DNA of 16,684 nucleotides, from NCBI GenBank assembly GCA_938008665.1, contig CALLKA010000135.1, positions 1 to 16,684 of the forward strand, given 5' to 3'. Position 1 is the first letter of the stretch, and every line of letters starts with the position of its first letter. This stretch comes from an uncultured Bacteroidota bacterium. GTDB lineage: Bacteria > Bacteroidota > Bacteroidia > Chitinophagales > Chitinophagaceae. The translations under genes and the position numbers were made by a program. Under the pieces are notes generated by a model that saw only the letters and a list, made by a program, of their open reading frames with translations, had not been told where the DNA came from and did no database searches. This document shows positions 1-7,247 of this stretch, one piece after another.

Positions 1-22
1 ATTTTTAGCAATTCTAAATTTC

Positions 23-1171
23 TTATTTCAACAATGACAAAGCCGCAGCTGCAAAACTAAAATTTTCAGGTTGATGATGATGAATAGGCTTCGTCACTTT
101 GGATTCACCCAAACGAACCACAATTGCATTTTTATCTCTTATAATATAAACATATTGCCCAAACAAACCATTTTGAGCGACCACTTCATGCCCTTGTTCC
201 TTAAATATCCAATATTGATAGCCGTAAAAATCAACAGGCTTGCCATCTTCATAAGGATCCTTTAAATAGGAAGCAGGTGTGGTTGCAGCCTTAATATAAC
301 TTTCAGAAACAATTTGCTTGCCATTCCATTGTCCATTATTTAAAACCAACTGACCAAATCTTGCATAGTCATGCGCTACTCCATTAAAACAGCAAAACGC
401 TTTTTCATGGGTTTTGTTACCGTCTAATAACCACAATGCATCTGCTTCTGCACCCATCGGTTTCATAAATCTTTCCGAAACTAATTCTGAAATATTTTGA
501 CCAAATACTTTTTCGACAATAAATCCAAGCACTTGTGTGTCAGCACTTCGATAATTCCAATTGACACCAGCCGGCTCCTTTGCTTTTAACTGGCTTATTA
601 AATAGCCCTCATCGTCCCCATAATAAGCCGAGGCATTTAAACTAAAATAGCTTAAATCAGATTCGCGATAATTGGTACCTGAACTCATAGTTAACAAATC
701 CTTGATACGTACTTTATCCAAACCCTCATTTTTAAAATGAGGTACATAATTTCCAACAGGCTCATCCAATGATTTAATCTTTCCTTCATCAAGCGCAATA
801 CCAATTAATAAGGAGATAATGCTTTTCGCAGCCGAGAAAGACCCGCTTAATGTTTTGGGTGTATAACCATCCCAATATTTTTCATATAACAACTTTCCAT
901 TTTGAATCACAATAAATGCATGGGTGTCATTTGAATCAATCACTGCCATTAAGGAATCCGGTATGACCCCTTTATTATAGTTGGAGTCCAATGGCCAATA
1001 TTGAGGCGCACCTCCACTTGCTACCAAACGAGTAGGATGTGTTTTATAGTCATGAATACTATGTTTCCCCCAAATAGCAAAGTTTTTTAAATGGGAAAAC
1101 TGAGGTGTAAATGACAATCCCCCCAACACGACAAGGATGACTAACAAGAAAATTATAATTCTTTTTAACAT
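23..1171 (-). CDS. Membrane-anchored serine hydrolase, beta-lactamase (class C-like) fold
   Basis: A 382-residue protein with a hydrophobic N-terminal segment (about residues 4-20) that is either a signal anchor or an uncleaved signal peptide, so the catalytic domain should lie outside the cytoplasmic membrane. The penicillin-binding/beta-lactamase fold is shown by the SxxK motif S113-A-A-K116, where S113 is the expected nucleophile. Further evidence is a Tyr-x-Ser at Y207-R-S209 in the place of the usual YxN, and QNGLFGQY (333-340) in the place of the KTG/HxG strand. Members of this family are esterases, D-amino-acid peptidases or beta-lactamases, and the substrate cannot be told from sequence. 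The gene is complete (stop at 23-25) and divergent from the nitroreductase gene. It lacks an obvious Shine-Dalgarno sequence, as is usual in Bacteroidota. The family call is secure; any specific activity is open. Confidence 0.85.
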   Translation of the reverse strand: MLKRIIIFLLVILVVLGGLSFTPQFSHLKNFAIWGKHSIHDYKTHPTRLVASGGAPQYWPLDSNYNKGVIPDSLMAVIDSNDTHAFIVIQNGKLLYEKYWDGYTPKTLSGSFSAAKSIISLLIGIALDEGKIKSLDEPVGNYVPHFKNEGLDKVRIKDLLTMSSGTNYRESDLSYFSLNASAYYGDDEGYLISQLKAKEPAGVNWNYRSADTQVLGFIVEKVFGQNISELVSERFMKPMGAEADALWLLDGNKTHEKAFCCFNGVAHDYARFGQLVLNNGQWNGKQIVSESYIKAATTPASYLKDPYEDGKPVDFYGYQYWIFKEQGHEVVAQNGLFGQYVYIIRDKNAIVVRLGESKVTKPIHHHQPENFSFAAAALSLLK

Positions 1172-1240
1172 AGCTTTATAAAGTTTAATTTAATTTGCAC
1201 CCGGATCCAACCGAATGACCAATATACTGTTATATAATAA

Positions 1241-1254
1241 CAACCATTTGGTTG
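1241..1254. promoter_or_regulatory. Perfect 6-2-6 inverted repeat in a divergent intergenic region
   Basis: The sequence CAACCA-TT-TGGTTG is a perfect inverted repeat with a 2-base centre. It lies 30 bases before the nitroreductase start and 70 bases before the start of the divergent serine hydrolase. The symmetry and position fit a dimeric repressor or activator site, but no regulator gene is adjacent and a repeat this short can occur by chance. Confidence 0.3.
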
Positions 1255-1284
1255 CGTAAAATTAATTAAAATAAATAGTACTTC

Positions 1285-2007
1285 ATGCTTTCCAACCAAT
1301 TTCAAGAAATAATTGATCGTCGCCGTTCTAACCGAAAATTTGACCCATTGGTGGAAGTGCCAGATGATGTCATCAAACGAAGTTTGGAAAGAGCGATATT
1401 ATCCCCGAATAGTAGCAATATGCAATTATGGGAGTTTTATTGGATCAAGAATAAGGAAGAAAGAGAAAAGTACACCGCATTGTGTCTTGGACAATCTGCC
1501 GCAAAAACTGCGAAACAAATGGTGGTTTTTGTAACAAGAAAGGATTTATGGCCACAACGTGCTAAATGGAATTACAATAGATTAAGGGATGCTATCAAAG
1601 GTGAACCAAATAAATTAGAAAAAAGAGGATTAGATTATTACGGAAAATTAATGCCCTTGGCCTACCGCAGTGATATTTTTGGAGTTTTCGCTTTCATACG
1701 CAGATGCATGAGTTTTTTTATGGGATTAAGGAAACCCTTTATTCGATTTGGCGGAAAAGCAGATCAAAGAATCACCGTGCATAAATCATGCGCATTAGCT
1801 GCACAAACATTTATGCTTTCCATTGCAGCAGAAGGTTTTGAATCCTGTCCAATGGAAGGTTTTGATCAAGTACGTGTAAAAAAACAATTGAATTTACCGA
1901 GTGGTGCTGAAATAAATATGATTATTAGTGTGGGCAAAGGAACGAATGATGGTGTTTGGGGGCCCCGTTTCAGAATACCCTACGAAGAAGTAGTCTTTGA
2001 AAGATAA
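1285..2007 (+). CDS. Nitroreductase-family FMN oxidoreductase
   Basis: A 240-residue cytoplasmic protein of the nitroreductase superfamily, which uses FMN and NAD(P)H to reduce nitroaromatics, quinones or other electrophiles. Visible landmarks are the N-terminal FMN-phosphate segment RRRSNRKFD (12-20), SPNSSNMQLWEFY (40-52) for the flavin and substrate face, and the C-terminal AAEGFESCPMEGFD (181-194), the usual helix-turn before the second flavin contact. Residues about 86-165 form a long, basic and aromatic insertion between the two conserved halves, larger than in minimal nitroreductases. The start is the ATG at 1285, chosen because the FMN motif follows at the normal distance. It is monocistronic: divergent from the serine hydrolase upstream and ended by a strong terminator. 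The substrate is unknown. Confidence 0.87.
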   Translation: MLSNQFQEIIDRRRSNRKFDPLVEVPDDVIKRSLERAILSPNSSNMQLWEFYWIKNKEEREKYTALCLGQSAAKTAKQMVVFVTRKDLWPQRAKWNYNRLRDAIKGEPNKLEKRGLDYYGKLMPLAYRSDIFGVFAFIRRCMSFFMGLRKPFIRFGGKADQRITVHKSCALAAQTFMLSIAAEGFESCPMEGFDQVRVKKQLNLPSGAEINMIISVGKGTNDGVWGPRFRIPYEEVVFER

Positions 2008-2025
2008 TACCTTTATTAATATTTT

Positions 2026-2059
2026 AAAAATAGCAATTCATTTTTGAGTTGCTATTTTT
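2026..2059. terminator. Bidirectional intrinsic terminator between convergent genes
   Basis: Two 15-base arms (2026-2040 and 2045-2059) pair around a 4-base TTTT loop. The stem is built on AAAAATAGCAA and TTGCTATTTTT, with one G-U wobble near the loop. A-runs and T-runs at the two ends give each strand a stem followed by a U-tract, so it can end both the nitroreductase (+) and the CoA-transferase (-) transcripts. It lies wholly in the 54-base gap between the two stop codons. Confidence 0.85.
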
Positions 2060-2061
2060 AT

Positions 2062-3348
2062 TTAAACAAACAACTTGAACCTTTCATGACATTGTTGTAA
2101 TAAAAATTCACGGTCATCTGGATGGGCAATATCAATTAACAACTTAGCTCTTTGTCTTAAATTTTTTCCATACAAGTAGGCGACACCATATTCAGATACC
2201 ACATAATGTATATGACCCCGAGTTGTTACTACCCCAGCCCCTTGTTTTAAAAAAGGAACAATTCTGGGAACACCTTTTGCAGTTCTGCTTGTAATGGCGA
2301 TGATTGGTTTTCCACCTTCACTTAATGCAGCACCCCGCATAAAATCCATCTGTCCTCCTATCCCGCTATATTGATAAGCACCAATACTATCAGCACAAAT
2401 TTGTCCTGTTAAATCAACTTCAACTGCACTATTAATAGCAATCACTTTTGGATTACGCCTTATTACATGCGGATCATTTACGTAATCAATATCTAAAAAA
2501 TGTATCGCAGGATTATCATTTACATAATTGTATAATTTTTTTGTCCCTAATGCAAAAGAGGTAATTAACTTATTTGGATGAATTTTTTTCTTGGTGTTAT
2601 TGATGATATCTTTTTCAAATAAGTCAATCACCCCATCACTAAACATCTCTGTATGCATGCCCAAATTTTTATGGCCGTATAATGATTTTAAAACAGCGTC
2701 GGGAATACTGCCAATACCTACTTGCAAAGTACTTCCGTCTTCAATTAAATTAGCGACATTTTTACCTAATGCCAATTCCACTGAAGTAATTTTTGCACTA
2801 TAATCCATTTCTGGTAATACTTCATCATGAAAAACCATCGCCGCAAATCGATCTGTATGAATCATGCCATCTCCATGTGTTCGTGGCATTTGAGGATTCA
2901 CTTGCGCAATAATAAATTTCGCACAATTCACAGCAGTTCTAGCAACATCTACTGAAGTACCTAAAGTACAATACCCATGAATATCTGGCGGCGATACCTG
3001 CACTAATGCAACATCCACTGGCAGCACAGTTCGAATCATATCAGGAATGTCGCTTAAAAATGCAGGAATATAATCGGCCCGTCCTTCACGCACTGCTTGC
3101 CTAATTGGTTCAGAAACAAAAAGAGAATTAATATGAAATGATTTTTCATATCCAGGTTCGGCAATAGCAATTTTACCTTGAAGGGTAATGGATATAATCT
3201 CCGTGCCTACTAATCGATCCTTCTGTTTCGCTAATTCACTTAAAAGAAACTGAGGCGTACAAGCACTGCCGTGTATAAAAATTCGATGTCCACTCTGAAT
3301 CAATTGAAGTGCTTCATTTGCGGAAGTGTAATTAAAAGGATGTACCAT
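2062..3348 (-). CDS. Acetyl-CoA hydrolase/CoA-transferase family protein
   Basis: A 428-residue cytoplasmic enzyme of the acetyl-CoA hydrolase/4-hydroxybutyrate CoA-transferase family, which moves CoA between short carboxylic acids such as acetate, succinate, butyrate or 4-hydroxybutyrate. The N-terminal half (about 1-190) and C-terminal half (about 265-420) are the two family domains. HTEMFSDG (232-239) holds a Glu (E234) close to the position of the catalytic Glu238 of clostridial 4-hydroxybutyrate CoA-transferase. Other family marks are VGIGSIPDAV (210-219), INSAVEVDLTGQI (305-317) and the glycine loop GIGGQMDFMRGA (329-340). Length is normal for the family. It is transcribed alone, ending at a shared terminator, and an 11-base inverted repeat lies upstream. 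Without a partner gene the acid it uses cannot be named; acetate or succinate are the commonest in the group. Confidence 0.88.
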   Translation of the reverse strand: MVHPFNYTSANEALQLIQSGHRIFIHGSACTPQFLLSELAKQKDRLVGTEIISITLQGKIAIAEPGYEKSFHINSLFVSEPIRQAVREGRADYIPAFLSDIPDMIRTVLPVDVALVQVSPPDIHGYCTLGTSVDVARTAVNCAKFIIAQVNPQMPRTHGDGMIHTDRFAAMVFHDEVLPEMDYSAKITSVELALGKNVANLIEDGSTLQVGIGSIPDAVLKSLYGHKNLGMHTEMFSDGVIDLFEKDIINNTKKKIHPNKLITSFALGTKKLYNYVNDNPAIHFLDIDYVNDPHVIRRNPKVIAINSAVEVDLTGQICADSIGAYQYSGIGGQMDFMRGAALSEGGKPIIAITSRTAKGVPRIVPFLKQGAGVVTTRGHIHYVVSEYGVAYLYGKNLRQRAKLLIDIAHPDDREFLLQQCHERFKLFV

Positions 3349-3405
3349 TTTGCTTAATTATAAAAAGTAAGCGAAATAACTACATCCCCAATTTAATAAA
3401 TATGA

Positions 3406-3433
3406 TTAATATCAATAATTACATTGATATTAA
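3406..3433. promoter_or_regulatory. Perfect 11-base inverted repeat upstream of the CoA-transferase gene
   Basis: TTAATATCAAT (3406-3416) and ATTGATATTAA (3423-3433) are exact inverted copies separated by six bases. The repeat lies about 58-85 bases before the CoA-transferase start and about 70 bases after the stop of the DUF1080 gene transcribed in the same direction. The stem contains only one G-C pair per arm and no proper U-tract follows, so it would make a poor terminator. An operator is the better reading, but this is inference. Confidence 0.4.
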
Positions 3434-3501
3434 ATAGTTATCTATTTATCGTTTTAACCAATAATTAGCAAAGAGTGTATTTGACGTTAAATTAACTTAC
3501 T

Positions 3502-4449
3502 TTATTTCGCAGGGGTGATCACTATATTGCGATATTCAATAACGCCATGGTCACCCTGCATCATAATGGGGCCTGGCTCCCCCTCTCGACTATCCAAAGC
3601 ACCGCCAGTAATACCTGGAATAATTTGATTTTGTATAACTATTTTACCATTGGCAATGACCGTGACAATGCGACCAACCAAAGTAATATCAAAGGATTGC
3701 CAAACACCTGGTTCCTTTGCCACCATTTCCAAGGGATCAATAAAACCATATAAACCACCTAAATGTATATTGGTAGCTTCCATACCCTTACTATCTTCTA
3801 CTTGTACTTCATAACGCCCCCTTAAATAAACACCGCTATTGCTTTCTTTCGGATAACGAAATTCAATATGTAATTTAAAATCATTAAAAGTTTGGGTGGT
3901 TCTAATATTTGATCCTGGACGTGGACTTCTTAAAATTCCATTCTCGACCACCCATTGATTGTCATTACCTAATGCTTGCCAACCATCTAAATTTTTGCCA
4001 TTAAATATTTGTATTGGCTTTCCCCAAACAGGTGCCTTGTCTCTTTTTAAACTTGGTGCAGGCACACCTACCCAAGTAAGGGTTTGTCCTCTTGGGGTTA
4101 TCATGGTGCCAGATAATTTCCCGTCTTTTAAAACACCTTCCACGATTAATTCTTTATCAGTTACTTCCCATTGTGCTGGTATATGGAAAGAAACTTTATT
4201 GTCTTTAAAAATAACTTCAGATATCGGACGCGCACTTCCACCATCAGCTACAAAATGCCCTGTTAATGTTTGAATACCCGACAAGCGCACTTCCAACCAG
4301 GAGGCAGCTAAACGGTCCCCTAAATCAACCGTCAAATCCCATCTACCTTCAATGGGTTGTCGCTTTGGCGTTTCCCCGGCAGCGAATACATTTATACTTC
4401 CAACTAGTAAGAATATAAAAATGCAAATGGATTTAAATTTGGATATCAT
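3502..4449 (-). CDS. Secreted DUF1080 protein (3-keto-disaccharide hydrolase family)
   Basis: A 315-residue protein with a signal peptide (hydrophobic core about 8-22, likely cleavage near VFAA|GE at 24-25), so periplasmic or exported. Residues about 30-130 form a beta-rich N-terminal domain (EGRWDL at 34-39). Residues about 143-313 are the DUF1080 domain, a concanavalin-like jelly-roll: FNGKNLDGW (149-157), SNSGVYLRGRYEVQVEDS (203-220), and MMQGDHGVIEYRNI (296-309). Characterised relatives cleave 3-keto-glucosides and 3-keto-disaccharides after a C3 oxidation step. No glucoside 3-dehydrogenase gene is visible here, so the pathway partner would be elsewhere. It is divergent from the beta-helix protein across 211 bases, which suggests a shared carbohydrate-degrading role. 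Exact substrate unknown. Confidence 0.87.
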   Translation of the reverse strand: MISKFKSICIFIFLLVGSINVFAAGETPKRQPIEGRWDLTVDLGDRLAASWLEVRLSGIQTLTGHFVADGGSARPISEVIFKDNKVSFHIPAQWEVTDKELIVEGVLKDGKLSGTMITPRGQTLTWVGVPAPSLKRDKAPVWGKPIQIFNGKNLDGWQALGNDNQWVVENGILRSPRPGSNIRTTQTFNDFKLHIEFRYPKESNSGVYLRGRYEVQVEDSKGMEATNIHLGGLYGFIDPLEMVAKEPGVWQSFDITLVGRIVTVIANGKIVIQNQIIPGITGGALDSREGEPGPIMMQGDHGVIEYRNIVITPAK

Positions 4450-4528
4450 TTTGAATAGTATTTTATTTATAGATAGTTGCGATTAACTTTACGAGGTTTG
4501 AATTTACAAAATATTACAATATGAAAAT

Positions 4529-4536
4529 CAAAAATA
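4529..4536 (-). promoter_or_regulatory. Possible -7 promoter element for the DUF1080 gene
   Basis: On the minus strand this reads TATTTTTG, an exact match to the Bacteroidota -7 consensus TAnnTTTG. It would place the transcript start near 4522, with a leader of roughly 73 bases. No good -33 TTTG is seen at the expected spacing, and such a match can arise by chance in AT-rich DNA. Confidence 0.3.
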
Positions 4537-4555
4537 GGCGAACTGCCCTATATAT

Positions 4556-4569
4556 TATGATGTATCATA
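4556..4569. promoter_or_regulatory. 6-2-6 inverted repeat between divergent carbohydrate genes
   Basis: TATGAT-GT-ATCATA is a perfect inverted repeat in the middle of the 211-base divergent region between the DUF1080 and beta-helix genes. It lies just upstream of the possible -7 element at 4529-4536, where a regulator controlling both directions could bind. The rest of this intergenic stretch shows no other clear signal, and I could not find a convincing promoter for the beta-helix gene. Confidence 0.25.
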
Positions 4570-4660
4570 CCCATTGGGCTTTTGTCCATAAAAATGATTA
4601 ATTTCAAAATAACCACCCTACAAATACACATTAGTTATAAATAATCACACCCTACCTATA

Positions 4661-7102
4661 ATGAAAAAGCAAGTCAGCCTTCTTATTTATATACTCTTTG
4701 GCTTAACGATGATTACTGCAAATGCGCAAATAAAAATTTACGTTTCAAACAAAGGAAATGACCATGCCACCGGTGATATTAATCATCCAGTAGCCAGCTT
4801 TGAACGCGCACAATATATTGCACGAAAAAGCGACCCAACAGTTTCCGTGCAAGTCATATTTAAAAATGGTACTTATTATTTACCGAATACCATTCATTTT
4901 TCGCAAAAAGATAGCAAAATTGGAAAAGCTTCCATCACCTACTGTGCCGAAAATGAAGGGGGCGCAATAATTAGTGGTGGCGCACAATTAAAAGTGAAAT
5001 GGGCATTATATAAAAATGGAATTTATGTAACCGATGTTTTACCAGGTACTAAAATTGATCAATTATATATTAACGGGGAAAGACAACCAATGGCAAGATA
5101 TCCAAATGCACAACTTGGTAAAAACGTATTTGATAGCTGGGATTTAAGTCACAATGCGATTTTTGATTCGCTAGCAGATGTGCTATTGCCATCCCGAATT
5201 GATAAATGGAATCATCCTGAAGGCGGCTATATTCATGCAATGCATGAAAATTTGTGGGGCGATATGCATTGGCTGATAAAAGGAAAAGATAAAAATAATA
5301 CACTCCTCATGGAAGGCGGATGGCAAAATAATCGCCCATCCAAAATGCACCCCGTATTTAGAATGGTTGAAAATATTTTTGAGGAATTAGATGCGCCTGG
5401 CGAGTGGTTCCTAAACGAAGCAACACATCAACTTTATTATTATCCAAAGAATAAAAACATCAATGATGCAAAAGTAGAGGTAGTACGTCTACCCCATTTG
5501 ATTGAAATCAATGGCAGCATTGAAAACCCCGTAACAAATATTAATATTAAGGGATTTGTATTTAGACATACCGCGCGCACTTTTATGGAAAACAAGGATC
5601 CCTTATTACGCTCGGACTGGACCATCTATAGAGGCGGTGCCATTGTTTTTACAGGGGCTGAAAATTGTGAAATCAGCAACTGCGAGTTTGACCAAGTGGG
5701 CGGCAATACCATCCTAGTTAATCATTATAATAAAAATATAATTATTAAAAGTTGTTATATACACAATAGTGGTGCTAGTGGTATTGTATTTGTGGGTGAT
5801 ACTTTGGCTGTTCGCAATAGAAAAATTGGGTACGGTCGTCAAAATTATGAAACACTTGATACCACCAAGGGGCCATTAAATAATAACTACCCTCGTAATT
5901 GCTTAGTGGAGGATTGTTTAATCACCATGACGGGCAGGGTTGAAAAACAAACTGCACCAATTCAAATTTCAATCGCGCATAAAATTCATGTTAATCATAG
6001 TTCTATTTATGATGTTCCAAGAGCAGGTATCAATATTAGTGAAGGTGCATTTGGCGGACATATTATTGAAAATTCGGACATATTTAATACAGTACTTGAA
6101 ACTGGGGATCATGGAAGTTTTAATTCCTGGGGTAGAGATAGGTACTGGAGTCCAAGTCAGCGCTTAGTACACGATCAGGTGGCAAAAAATAATAGCCTCC
6201 CCTTTTTAGATATGCTTGACAAAAATATTATTCGTCATAACCGCTGGAGATGTGACCATGGTTGGGACATTGACTTGGATGATGGCTCAAGCCATTATGA
6301 AGTTCATAATAATTTATTATTAAATGGGGGTTTGAAATTTAGAGAAGGTTATAACAGAACAGCTACCAATAATATTATTATCAATAATAGCTTTCATCCG
6401 CATGTATGGTATAAGGAAAGCGGTGATGTTTTTACAAAAAATATATTATTTGGCACTTACAAGGAAATATTAATGAACAACACCATTGGCGAAAATAAAA
6501 AATGGGGAAAATTAATCGATGCCAACTTTTTCATGGGCGATACTTCCAATAATCATTTGTTCATTCAAAACGGATGTGATTCAAATTCAATCATGGGCGA
6601 CCCGGAATTTAAAAATCCTACAGTTGGCGATTTTACTGTTTTAAACAAAGCAGCTTTATCGAAATTAGGCTTTGTCAATTTTGACATGTCCCATTTTGGC
6701 GTTACGAATCACAAATTAAAAAGCATTGCAAAAATTCCAACATTCCCCACTTTACTTAATAAAGTAAATAAAACAAAAGCAATCACTGCCTTATGGATGG
6801 GCACCAAAATTACGGAGCCCAAGGATGAATCCATGTCGGCATTTGGGGTTGGATTTGAAGTATCTGGCGTTGCTTTAGGTGAAATTAAAAATGAAAGCCC
6901 CCTTGATCAAATTGGATTTAAAACGGGGGATTTAATTATAGGAATGAATGGCGAAAAAACAAATTCAATTAATAAATTAATGTCGCTAGTATTATCAAGC
7001 GCTAGTAATCTCCAAAAACACAACTTCATTATTATTCGCGCACAACAGAAAATAAATATTTATTATACGGGTAAATTAGATGCAAAAATTAGCATTGAAT
7101 AA
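4661..7102 (+). CDS. Secreted right-handed beta-helix protein with C-terminal PDZ domain
   Basis: An 813-residue exported protein with a signal peptide (residues 1-22, cleavage likely after ANA|Q). It opens with IYVSNKGNDHATGD (26-39) and ASFERAQYIAR (45-55), the usual start of pectate-lyase-like beta-helix glycosidases. The edge-strand region LYINGERQPMARYPN (135-149) resembles GH141/GH110-type enzymes. Asn-rich helix coils run from about 290 to 610, where NxxI/NxxF ladders are plain, for example NNIIINNS (570-577). Clustered acids in TGDHGSFNSWGRD (481-493) and DHGWDIDLDDGS (532-543) are candidate catalytic or metal residues. Residues about 727-805 are a PDZ domain (LDQIGFKTGDLIIGMNGEKT, 748-767). 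The likely role is cleavage of a plant or algal polysaccharide or another glycan, possibly an alpha-L-fucosidase or xylanase as in GH141; this is inference. It is followed by a terminator and transcribed alone. Confidence 0.8.
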   Translation: MKKQVSLLIYILFGLTMITANAQIKIYVSNKGNDHATGDINHPVASFERAQYIARKSDPTVSVQVIFKNGTYYLPNTIHFSQKDSKIGKASITYCAENEGGAIISGGAQLKVKWALYKNGIYVTDVLPGTKIDQLYINGERQPMARYPNAQLGKNVFDSWDLSHNAIFDSLADVLLPSRIDKWNHPEGGYIHAMHENLWGDMHWLIKGKDKNNTLLMEGGWQNNRPSKMHPVFRMVENIFEELDAPGEWFLNEATHQLYYYPKNKNINDAKVEVVRLPHLIEINGSIENPVTNINIKGFVFRHTARTFMENKDPLLRSDWTIYRGGAIVFTGAENCEISNCEFDQVGGNTILVNHYNKNIIIKSCYIHNSGASGIVFVGDTLAVRNRKIGYGRQNYETLDTTKGPLNNNYPRNCLVEDCLITMTGRVEKQTAPIQISIAHKIHVNHSSIYDVPRAGINISEGAFGGHIIENSDIFNTVLETGDHGSFNSWGRDRYWSPSQRLVHDQVAKNNSLPFLDMLDKNIIRHNRWRCDHGWDIDLDDGSSHYEVHNNLLLNGGLKFREGYNRTATNNIIINNSFHPHVWYKESGDVFTKNILFGTYKEILMNNTIGENKKWGKLIDANFFMGDTSNNHLFIQNGCDSNSIMGDPEFKNPTVGDFTVLNKAALSKLGFVNFDMSHFGVTNHKLKSIAKIPTFPTLLNKVNKTKAITALWMGTKITEPKDESMSAFGVGFEVSGVALGEIKNESPLDQIGFKTGDLIIGMNGEKTNSINKLMSLVLSSASNLQKHNFIIIRAQQKINIYYTGKLDAKISIE

Positions 7103-7118
7103 AGTATGTGAAAGTGAT

Positions 7119-7142
7119 TAAGGCCCTATTTCAAGGGCTTTT
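7119..7142 (+). terminator. Intrinsic terminator after the beta-helix gene
   Basis: GCCCT (7123-7127) pairs with AGGGC (7134-7138) around a 6-base loop and is followed by TTTT. It lies about 20 bases after the stop codon. A preceding AAG could extend the stem past a bulged G. The stem is short but G-C rich in an AT-rich context. Confidence 0.6.
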
Positions 7143-7196
7143 ACTGCTATTTATACCTGATTTGGTTACCTATCGCCTTATCTATCTAAAAAAAGC

Positions 7197-7204
7197 TATT
7201 TTTG
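7197..7204 (+). promoter_or_regulatory. -7 promoter element for the GT2 gene
   Basis: TATTTTTG matches the Bacteroidota TAnnTTTG -7 consensus exactly. It lies between the terminator of the preceding gene and the GT2 start, giving a leader of about 37 bases. A canonical TTTG -33 element at the usual spacing is not evident. Confidence 0.45.
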
Positions 7205-7247
7205 CCAAGTATTTGGATAACAGTTAGGCTAATTAAATTTTTCGAAA

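Noticed and set aside
3352..3372. GCTTA/TAAGC hairpin in the leader just before the CoA-transferase start
   Set aside because: The stem has only five pairs with an 11-base AT-rich loop, which is expected by chance; there is no riboswitch-like core.
3959..4273. Open frame of 104 codons on the plus strand
   Set aside because: It lies wholly inside the DUF1080 gene on the other strand, whose domain motifs and signal peptide are clear; the plus-strand translation shows no recognisable domain.
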